The position numbers were made by a program, and so were the translations under genes. From NCBI GenBank assembly GCA_038254525.1, contig JBBSGC010000056.1:1-12151 (forward strand): DNA of 12,151 bases, read 5' to 3'. The stretch is from JBBSGC01 sp038254525. Lineage in GTDB: Bacteria > Actinomycetota > Actinomycetes > Propionibacteriales > Nocardioidaceae. The notes beneath the pieces were generated by a model. It saw nothing but the letters and a program-made list of their open reading frames with translations, was not told where the DNA came from and made no database searches. Position 1 is the first letter of the stretch. The number at the start of each line of letters is the position of its first letter. This document shows positions 1 to 4,917 of this stretch, piece after piece.

Positions 1-1
1 C

Positions 2-661
2 GCCCGCGGAGTCCACGACGCGTCGACGGCGGAGCTGGCGGTGGCGCTCATGCTTGCGTCGCTGCGCGGGATCCCCGACTTCGTCCGGGCGCAGGACGAC
101 GGCCGGTGGATGCATGACACCCGACCGGCGCTGGCTGACCATCGGGTGTTGATCGTCGGCTACGGGAGCATCGGCGCTGCCCTCGAACGGCGGCTGCAGG
201 GCTTCGAGTGCGACGTCGCGCGCGTCGCCCGCCGGCCGCGCGACCGCGTGCACGGCTGGGCAGAGCTGCCGGAGCTGCTGCCGAAGGCCGACGTCGTGGT
301 GCTGCTTGTGCCGCTCACCGAGCAGACCACCCGGCTCGTCGACGAGGACTTCCTCGGCCGGATGCAGGACGGGGCGCTGCTGGTCAACGTGGCCCGCGGC
401 AAGGTGGTCGATACCCAGGCGCTGTCAGCTGAGTGCGGCGCCGGGCGGCTGCGCGCCGCGCTCGATGTGACCGACCCCGAGCCGCTGCCTCCCGAGGACC
501 CGCTGTGGCGCTGTCCGGGAGTGCTGATCAGCCCGCACGTCGGTGGCGCGACGACGGCCATGCGGCCGCGCGTCAACGCGCTGATCCGAGACCAGCTGCG
601 CCGCTACGTCGCCGGGGAGCCGCTGGTCAACGTCGTGGCACCGGACCCGGGGAGTGGCTGA
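2..661 (+). CDS. D-isomer-specific 2-hydroxyacid dehydrogenase, C-terminal part (5' end outside window)
   Basis: The reading frame is open from the first bases, so the start lies upstream and only the last 219 residues are seen. The family reduces 2-keto acids or oxidises D-2-hydroxyacids with NAD(P)H in the cytoplasm. Visible family marks are the Rossmann motif VGYGSIG, the substrate-binding/catalytic Arg in NVARGKVVD (codon at 395-397), the Glu in DVTDPEPLP and the catalytic His in SPHVGGAT. The order and spacing R...E...H are those of the family, and the C-terminal helix ends normally at TGA 659-661. The part missing should be the N-terminal catalytic segment. The substrate cannot be told from the sequence: glyoxylate/hydroxypyruvate-type enzymes and uncharacterised actinobacterial members look alike here. 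It converges on the oxygenase gene with only 17 bases between the stop codons. Confidence 0.93.
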   Translation, partial: ARGVHDASTAELAVALMLASLRGIPDFVRAQDDGRWMHDTRPALADHRVLIVGYGSIGAALERRLQGFECDVARVARRPRDRVHGWAELPELLPKADVVVLLVPLTEQTTRLVDEDFLGRMQDGALLVNVARGKVVDTQALSAECGAGRLRAALDVTDPEPLPPEDPLWRCPGVLISPHVGGATTAMRPRVNALIRDQLRRYVAGEPLVNVVAPDPGSG

Positions 662-678
662 GCCTCCTCGGTGGCGGA

Positions 679-1545
679 TCAGCCGGTCGTCGCCGCCGGG
701 TCCCTGAGCGCCCACCGGATCGTGGCCGTCGACGCGACGCCTGCGGCGCGCACCAGCGTCGACTCCGCCACCGGCAGCAAGGGCAGTCGCAGCGGCCATC
801 GGGTCCACCACGGCATCAGGCCGACCGCGGCACTGGCCAACAGCGCGTAGCCCGGCCGCGCCGGGACCGGCAGTGGAGGAGTGAGCAGCATGAACCGGGC
901 TGCCTCGCGGGCCTGGCGGGTGCCTCGCAGCTCGGGGCGGCGGTCGGCCAGCGCCTGGCGCAGCTCGGCCGTCGTGGTCGGCAGCTCATCGGCGCCCAGT
1001 GCCGAAGCGACCCGGCCGACCTGGCGAACGTACTCGTCGGCGGCGTCCGGGCTGAGCGGGCGGGCGCCGTAGCGCTGGTGTGCTGCCAGGAAGGAGTCGA
1101 CCTCGGCCAGGTGCACCCAGGACAGCAGGTGGGGGTCGGACGCGACGTAGGGCACCCCGTCGTCGGTCACCCCTTGCACCCGGTCGTGGATCCGGCGTAC
1201 GGCGGCGACGGCCGCCTCGGCGTCAGCAGCAGAACCGAACGTCGTGACCGCGAGGAACGTGCTCGTGCGCTGCAGCCGGCCCCACGGGTCACCCCGGTAG
1301 CCGGAATGACCGGCCACGGCCGCCATCGCCACCGGGTGCAGCGACTGCAGGAGCAGAGCGCGGATGCCGCCGACGAACATCGACGCGTCCCCGTGAACTG
1401 TCCGGATCGGACTGTCCGGCTCGAACCAGCGCGGGCCGTCGGCGTGGTGGATCCGGTCGCGCCGCTGCGGCCCCTCCGCGCCGGCCACCCGCTCGAAGAG
1501 CATCGAGCTCAAGCGGGACCGCACCTGTTCCAACGGGGACGTCAT
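679..1545 (-). CDS. DUF2236 oxygenase (MpaB / rubber-oxygenase-type catalytic domain)
   Basis: The 288-residue protein carries the conserved pattern of the DUF2236 family (MpaB/MpaB' and latex-clearing Lcp-type proteins, heme oxygenases where studied): LLLQSLHPVAMAAVAGHSGY, then DPWGRLQRTSTFL, TFG, RRIHDRVQG and DPHLLSWVHLAEVDSFL. The conserved His and Arg residues that surround heme in characterised members lie in these stretches. The substrate is unknown; most actinobacterial members have no assigned reaction. I chose ATG 1545 (MTSPLEQ); an in-frame GTG at 1578 would add eleven residues, and neither start has a strong ribosome binding site. It lies 81 bases (from 1545) or 48 bases (from 1578) downstream of the padR stop on the same strand, so the two are probably co-transcribed and the regulator is the likely controller. 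A hydrophobic C-terminal stretch (LLASAAVGLMPWW) may touch the membrane. Confidence 0.88.
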   Translation of the reverse strand: MTSPLEQVRSRLSSMLFERVAGAEGPQRRDRIHHADGPRWFEPDSPIRTVHGDASMFVGGIRALLLQSLHPVAMAAVAGHSGYRGDPWGRLQRTSTFLAVTTFGSAADAEAAVAAVRRIHDRVQGVTDDGVPYVASDPHLLSWVHLAEVDSFLAAHQRYGARPLSPDAADEYVRQVGRVASALGADELPTTTAELRQALADRRPELRGTRQAREAARFMLLTPPLPVPARPGYALLASAAVGLMPWWTRWPLRLPLLPVAESTLVRAAGVASTATIRWALRDPAATTG

Positions 1546-1626
1546 GTGCCAATCGTCGCCCAGCTTGTGGGCGCGCACATCTCGGCGTGCCCTCGCCCAC
1601 CAGAGCTGGTCCGTCGATTGCGAGAG

Positions 1627-2193
1627 TCACTCGGCGTTGTCCGGGCGGAGCCCCCTGATCAGCCGGTCGACGATGTCCCGCTCGCTGTCGTAGTAGGCCA
1701 GCCCCCACTCCGCAACCATCGCGGGATAGCGCAGCGCCGGCGGGTCACCGAGGCTGTCCCGGACCGCCTGGAGGTCCGCGCGCCGGTCGGCGAGGCCCTG
1801 CCGGTAGGAGTCGAGCAGCTCGCCCGCGGCCTGCTCGCCCAGCAGCTGGCCCATCATCAGCCGCATGGCCACCGGGTGCTTCAGGACCGGGAAGTCGACG
1901 GGCGCCGCGGACAGCCAGCTGCGCAGGGCGCGGACACCGGACTCGTTGATCCGGTAGCGGCGCGTGGTCCGGCGCCCGGCACGGTCGTGGTCGGCGGTCA
2001 GATGGCCACGTCGCGCCAGCCGCGCCAGCTCGGAGTAGACCTGGCTCATCGCCGGGGAGACCCAGTAGAAGCGCAGCGTGCGATCGGCCCGCAACTTGAG
2101 CTCGTAGCCGGTCAGCCCGGCGTTGTCGGTGCTGTCGCCGAGCATCAGGAGCCCGAGCAGCGCGTACGACGTGGGCGACAGCTCGGCGGGCAT
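1627..2193 (-). CDS. PadR family transcriptional regulator
   Basis: The protein has 188 residues. The N-terminal half is a PadR winged helix: LSPTSYALLGLLMLG, GLTGYELKLRAD, then SQVYSELARLARRGHLT followed by the RRTTRRYRIN wing. The C-terminal half is the alpha-helical Vir-type dimerisation domain (about residues 95-185) with KHPVAMRLMMG and AEWGLAYYDSERDIVDRLI. PadR proteins are usually repressors that release DNA on binding a small aromatic or hydrophobic ligand. Start ATG 2193 is preferred over upstream codons because the family begins a few residues before the LSPTSYALLGLL motif, and AGGG lies 8 bases upstream. The gene leads the DUF2236 oxygenase gene and diverges from the beta-propeller unit. 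A perfect inverted repeat 15 bases upstream of the start is a plausible autoregulatory operator. Confidence 0.93.
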   Translation of the reverse strand: MPAELSPTSYALLGLLMLGDSTDNAGLTGYELKLRADRTLRFYWVSPAMSQVYSELARLARRGHLTADHDRAGRRTTRRYRINESGVRALRSWLSAAPVDFPVLKHPVAMRLMMGQLLGEQAAGELLDSYRQGLADRRADLQAVRDSLGDPPALRYPAMVAEWGLAYYDSERDIVDRLIRGLRPDNAE

Positions 2194-2207
2194 GGACAAC
2201 ACCCTAG

Positions 2208-2224
2208 TATTCCTGTTAGGAATA
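2208..2224. promoter_or_regulatory. Perfect inverted repeat between divergent padR and beta-propeller units (candidate operator)
   Basis: TATTCC-TGTTA-GGAATA is a perfect 6+5+6 inverted repeat and one of the most AT-rich stretches nearby. It lies 15 bases upstream of the PadR start and 30 bases upstream of the small plus-strand ORF, where a shared regulator would be expected to act. A TGGACA hexamer (2193-2198, plus) and a TTGTCA hexamer (2239-2234, minus) resemble -35 boxes flanking it, but no convincing -10 box is fixed for either direction. Binding by the PadR protein is inferred from position only. Confidence 0.5.
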
Positions 2225-2253
2225 GCGCACACCTGACAAGGGAGGACGACCAG

Positions 2254-2340
2254 ATGAGTCGGAGCGTGAGGGCAATGGTCAGTGACCCGGGCTCGCAAGC
2301 TGGGCGGCGCCGTGCGGCCGCAGGGCGGAGTGCCTCATGA
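2254..2340 (+). CDS. Possible 28-residue leader ORF coupled to the beta-propeller gene
   Basis: ATG 2254 is preceded by a strong Shine-Dalgarno (GGGAGG at 2240-2245, spacing 8). The frame runs 28 codons to TGA 2338-2340, whose bases overlap the ATG of the next gene as ATGA. The predicted peptide is Arg-, Ser- and Ala-rich (MSRSVRAMVS at the start, six Arg in all) and matches no family I know. The good ribosome site and the four-base overlap suggest translation that couples to the next gene. The next gene has its own site (GGAG 2327-2330, spacing 6), so the ORF may be regulatory rather than essential, or may be chance in GC-rich DNA. Confidence 0.4.
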   Translation: MSRSVRAMVSDPGSQAGRRRAAAGRSAS

Positions 2341-3425
2341 GTGAGGCGGTGCTCATGGTCGGCACCCGCAAGGGACTGTGGATCGGCCGCTCCGACGCGA
2401 GCCGTCGACAGTGGTCATGGGACCCGCCGCGCTTCTTGATGGAGGAGGTCTACGCGGTCGGCATCGACGACCGGGGTGGGTCTCCGCGATTGTTCGCAGG
2501 TCCGAAGAGCTGGCACTACGGGCCGCAGCTCGTGTGGTCCGACGACCTCGGCGAGACGTGGAGCGAGACGCCCAACGGCGCGGTCCGGTTCCCCGAGGAC
2601 ACCGACGCGGCCTTGGAGAACGTCTGGCACATCCGCCCCGGCACCCCGGAGGAGCCGGACGTCGTCTACGCCGGCACCCAGCCGTCTGCACTGTTTCGGT
2701 CCACCGATCGGGGCGAGAGCTTCGAGATGGTGCGGTCTTTGTGGGACCACCCGCATCGCACCCAGTGGGGTGCCGGGTTCGGCGGTCAGGCCATCCATTC
2801 GATCGTCCCGCACGGCGAGGACACAGCTCGGATGGCCGTCGCGATGTCGACCGGAGGGGTGTACCGCACCTTGGACGGTGGTCAGACCTGGTCGCCGGCG
2901 AATGTCGGGATCAAGGCAGAGTTCATGCCTGACCCCTGGCCGGAGTTCGGTCAGTGCGTGCATCGCATCGCCGCCCATCCGTCCGCGCCGGAGCGCATGT
3001 ACGCACAGAATCACGGCGGCGTCTATCGCACCGACGACGGCGGGGACACGTGGACCTCGATCGCCGACGGGCTGCCGAGCGACTTCGGGTTCACCATGGT
3101 CGTGCACCCGCACCAGCCGGAGACGATCTTCACCTTCCCGCTCGACGGCGCCATCGACCGCAATCCGCCGCAGGCCAAGGCCCGGGTCTGGCGCTCCGAG
3201 GATGCCGGGGAGACCTGGCGCGAGCGTGGCGAGGGACTGCCCGACCACTTCTACGCGGCGGTCATGCGCGACGCGATGTGCACGGACTCCACCGACCCGG
3301 CCGGTGTCTACTTCGGCGCACGAGACGGCTCGGTGTTCGCCAGCAACGACGAAGCCGAGAGCTGGACCATGGTCGCCCAGCATCTGCCGGACGTGCTCAG
3401 TGTGCGGGCCGCCGTGCTGGGGTGA
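2337..3425 (+). CDS. BNR/Asp-box beta-propeller protein (sialidase/VPS10-like fold)
   Basis: The protein has 362 residues and six Asp boxes (S/T-x-D-x-G-x-T/S-W/F) starting near residues 68 (SDDLGETW), 122 (STDRGESF), 178 (TLDGGQTW), 232 (TDDGGDTW), 287 (SEDAGETW) and 336 (SNDEAESW). Spacing of about 50-55 residues fits a six-bladed beta-propeller. The last box is degenerate (Glu-Ala where Gly is usual). There is no signal peptide, so it should be cytoplasmic. Such proteins are often annotated as exo-alpha-sialidase or glycosyl hydrolase, but I see no sialidase FRIP or Arg-triad motif, so an enzymatic role is not supported. The start ATG has GGAG 6 bases upstream and overlaps the stop of a small ORF. 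The stop codon lies in the first copy of a 14-bp tandem repeat. Confidence 0.88.
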   Translation: MSEAVLMVGTRKGLWIGRSDASRRQWSWDPPRFLMEEVYAVGIDDRGGSPRLFAGPKSWHYGPQLVWSDDLGETWSETPNGAVRFPEDTDAALENVWHIRPGTPEEPDVVYAGTQPSALFRSTDRGESFEMVRSLWDHPHRTQWGAGFGGQAIHSIVPHGEDTARMAVAMSTGGVYRTLDGGQTWSPANVGIKAEFMPDPWPEFGQCVHRIAAHPSAPERMYAQNHGGVYRTDDGGDTWTSIADGLPSDFGFTMVVHPHQPETIFTFPLDGAIDRNPPQAKARVWRSEDAGETWRERGEGLPDHFYAAVMRDAMCTDSTDPAGVYFGARDGSVFASNDEAESWTMVAQHLPDVLSVRAAVLG

Positions 3426-3460
3426 CGGTGCTGGGGTGACGGTGCTGGGGTGACGGTGCT
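3414..3460 (+). repeat. 14-bp tandem repeat across the stop codon of the beta-propeller gene
   Basis: GTGCTGGGGTGACG occurs three times without change (3414-3427, 3428-3441, 3442-3455), followed by GTGCT. The first copy encodes the last residues and the stop of the beta-propeller protein (Val-Leu-Gly-TGA). Because 14 is not a multiple of three, the TGAs at 3423, 3437 and 3451 fall in three different frames. Confidence 0.95.
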
Positions 3461-3493
3461 CCCGCTGATCGAGGGGGAGCCGCCAGGTTGCCG

Positions 3494-3548
3494 CATTGAT
3501 TCCCAGTATCAACCCTCTAGCATTGATCTTAGGGAATCAACCCTCTAC
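3494..3548 (+). promoter_or_regulatory. Duplicated operator and promoter of the SatD-like/membrane protein pair
   Basis: Two imperfect tandem units, 3494-3520 and 3521-3548, both begin CATTGAT and end ATCAACCCTCTA plus one base. Within each, TTGAT and ATCAA form an inverted repeat (spacers of 7 and 8). In addition TTGATTCCC (3496-3504) and GGGAATCAA (3532-3540) are perfect inverted repeats spanning both units. The block is much richer in A and T than its surroundings. A promoter TTGATT (3496-3501)-16 bases-TAGCAT (3518-3523) fits inside it, so a protein bound here would cover RNA polymerase contacts. The likely ligand is the helix-turn-helix protein encoded just downstream; this is inference. 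Confidence 0.65.
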
Positions 3549-3563
3549 CGCCGGAGCGCACCA

Positions 3564-4151
3564 ATGTTCGTGCTCACCATCGACCAGCGCGAGAGCCGCA
3601 AACAAGCCGACCACGTGCCGCGAGTGCTTGCCGAGCTGGCCGCCGCGATCGCTCCGGCGCTGCCCTTCGAACGTACGGCCGGTGACGAGGTGCAAGGCGT
3701 ACTAACCGCTCCCGACGACGTCGTCGGCGTTGCCCTGCGGCTGCAACGCGGCGGCGGCTGGTGGGTAGGGGTGGGCATCGGCGCCGTCGAGACGCCGCTG
3801 CCGGCCAGCGCCCGAGAGGGGCGCGGCGAGGCGTATCGCAATGCGCGCACCGCTGTGGAGTCGGCGAAGTCCAACTCCAGCGGGCTGGCGGTAGTGGGCG
3901 GCCCCCTGGCAACCCACGTCGAGGCGGCGCTGTGGCTGCTGGCGACACTTCTGCATCGGCGAACACCACCAGGCTGGCAGGTGGTTGACGCAATGCGCGG
4001 GCGCCGCCTGCAGATCGACGTGGCCCGCGAGCTGGGGATCAGCGCGCAGGCGGTGAGCCGTCGGCTCCAGGTGGCCGGCTGGACCGAGGAGCGGCGTGGT
4101 CGCGAGCTGGCCGCATGGCTGCTCGCACAGGCCGACGGGGAGCCGGCGTGA
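3564..4151 (+). CDS. SatD-like protein with C-terminal helix-turn-helix
   Basis: The 195-residue protein begins MFVLTIDQRESRKQ and resembles the SatD family (named for an ORF in the acid-tolerance sat operon of Streptococcus mutans), whose biochemical role is not established. The N-terminal 130 residues contain FERTAGDEVQGVL (Gly-Asp-Glu at 40-42), VGVGIGAVETPLP, and GEAYRNARTAVESAK. That order of elements recalls the nucleotidyl-cyclase/GGDEF palm fold, but at a remote level. Around residues 150-172, IDVARELGISAQAVSRRLQV is a clear helix-turn-helix, so the protein probably binds DNA. ATG 3564 was chosen for its site (GGAG 3552-3555, spacing 8); the frame is open further upstream but there crosses the operator. 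Its stop overlaps the start of the membrane protein gene (GTGA), indicating coupled translation. The duplicated operator upstream suggests autoregulation. Confidence 0.75.
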   Translation: MFVLTIDQRESRKQADHVPRVLAELAAAIAPALPFERTAGDEVQGVLTAPDDVVGVALRLQRGGGWWVGVGIGAVETPLPASAREGRGEAYRNARTAVESAKSNSSGLAVVGGPLATHVEAALWLLATLLHRRTPPGWQVVDAMRGRRLQIDVARELGISAQAVSRRLQVAGWTEERRGRELAAWLLAQADGEPA

Positions 4152-4711
4152 CCTACTTCGTGCTCACGATCGGCTCTGCGGTGCTCTCCGTGCTGGGCTT
4201 GGCCTTCACCGGCCCCAGCCGTACGACCGGAGCCAAGGGTGCGGAGTCGGGGCAGCTCCGCACCCTGCTGGCCGCAGTGCTGACCGCCGGCCTGGGCACG
4301 GCCGTGGTTGCGAGGCTCTTCGAGGGCCGGCTCGACGGCAGCCAGTCCCCGTTGCTGGTGCTGTTCGCCGGCGTCCTCGCGGTGTGCGGCGGCAGCCTGG
4401 CCGCCACCGCGGTTTTCGACCTGGTGGCGGCCGAGGACCCGGCCGCCTCGGTGCACCGAGCCGCCACGGTGCTGCGCGGTGGCGCCTGGATCGGCGCGCT
4501 GGAGCGGCTTGCCGTGTTCGTCTCTCTCCTCGCGCATCTGCCCGAGGGTGTTGCCGTGGTGCTGGCCGTCAAGGGGCTCGGCCGCTATCCCGAGCTGCGC
4601 GCCGAGGGTGCCAAGGACCGCAGTGGCGCCGGTGAACGGTTCATCATCGGGACCATGGTCAGCCTCATCTGGGCGGCCGCCGGTGCGTATCTCGCGCTGG
4701 GCGCCTCCTGA
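4148..4711 (+). CDS. Small integral membrane protein paired with the SatD-like gene
   Basis: The protein has 187 residues with about five hydrophobic segments, near residues 3-20, 38-56, 68-93, 118-143 and 165-185. The fourth contains charged and helix-breaking residues (LERLAVFVSLLAHLPEGVAVVLAVKGLGRYPEL), and the fifth starts GERFIIGTMVSLIWA. These two stretches look like the conserved core and may form a channel or a binding site, but I cannot name the function. The start is GTG 4148, with GGGGAG 4137-4142 upstream and a four-base overlap with the SatD-like gene. The reading frame is open further upstream, but that part is out of frame with, and inside, the SatD-like coding sequence. The pair is likely one transcription unit in which the first protein controls or senses for the second. 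The stop codon is the first TGA of an 11-bp tandem repeat. Confidence 0.82.
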   Translation: MTYFVLTIGSAVLSVLGLAFTGPSRTTGAKGAESGQLRTLLAAVLTAGLGTAVVARLFEGRLDGSQSPLLVLFAGVLAVCGGSLAATAVFDLVAAEDPAASVHRAATVLRGGAWIGALERLAVFVSLLAHLPEGVAVVLAVKGLGRYPELRAEGAKDRSGAGERFIIGTMVSLIWAAAGAYLALGAS

Positions 4712-4775
4712 GTCGGCGCTGAGTCGGCGCTGAGTCGGCACTGAGTCGGCACTGGGTCAGCACTGAGCCGGCACC
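4709..4775 (+). repeat. 11-bp tandem repeat starting at the stop codon of the membrane protein gene
   Basis: Six units of TGAGTCGGCRC lie head to tail from 4709: two with GC, two with AC at the end, then TGGGTCAGCAC (4753-4763) and TGAGCCGGCAC (4764-4774). The first three letters of unit one are the real stop codon. With an 11-bp period, units at 4709, 4720 and 4731 put TGA in all three frames. The rest of this 158-base gap (4776-4849) shows no convincing promoter. Confidence 0.95.
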
Positions 4776-4849
4776 GCTGGCGGGCGAACCGGCGCACCCG
4801 CCCCCGGTGACCCTCCCAAGTGGGGCATGATGCGCAGATGGGCACCGGC

Positions 4850-4869
4850 GACCGCTCGGGGGAGCGGTC
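4850..4869 (+). promoter_or_regulatory. Hairpin holding the Shine-Dalgarno of the GGDEF-EAL gene
   Basis: GACCGCTC (4850-4857), GGGG (4858-4861) and GAGCGGTC (4862-4869) form a perfect 8-bp stem with a 4-base loop. It ends exactly one base before ATG 4870. The ribosome site GGGGGAG (4858-4864) lies in the loop and the first bases of the 3' arm, so folding would hide it. The same sequence could be a DNA operator; RNA folding is the simpler reading because the start codon abuts the stem. Confidence 0.7.
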
Positions 4870-4917
4870 ATGACGGCGCCCATGACGGCACCCTTGACGG
4901 CGCCCATGACGCTGCCC
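4870..4917 (+). repeat. 12-bp tandem repeat forming the first 16 codons of the GGDEF-EAL gene
   Basis: The units are ATGACGGCGCCC, ATGACGGCACCC, TTGACGGCGCCC and ATGACGCTGCCC. Each unit keeps the reading frame and opens with a codon that can start translation, giving M/L-T-A/L-P four times. Only the first has a ribosome site at normal spacing. Confidence 0.9.

Noticed and set aside
433..2340. Long plus-strand open frame (635 codons) across the oxygenase and padR region
   Set aside because: It is antisense to two clear family members (DUF2236 oxygenase and PadR), has a repetitive Arg/Gly/Pro composition, and no ribosome site. Only its last 29 codons (incl. stop), with their own ribosome site, are kept as a possible small ORF.
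2415..3512. Minus-strand open frame of 365 codons opposite the beta-propeller gene
   Set aside because: The plus strand has six regularly spaced Asp boxes, which settles the coding strand.
3545..4741. Minus-strand open frame of 398 codons opposite the SatD-like and membrane genes
   Set aside because: Both plus-strand genes have ribosome sites, an ATG/GTG overlap and family-like motifs; the minus frame shows none of these.
4709..4775. Could the 11-bp units be a CRISPR array or plasmid-type iterons?
   Set aside because: Units are contiguous with no spacers, there are no cas or replication genes nearby, and the array starts exactly at a stop codon.
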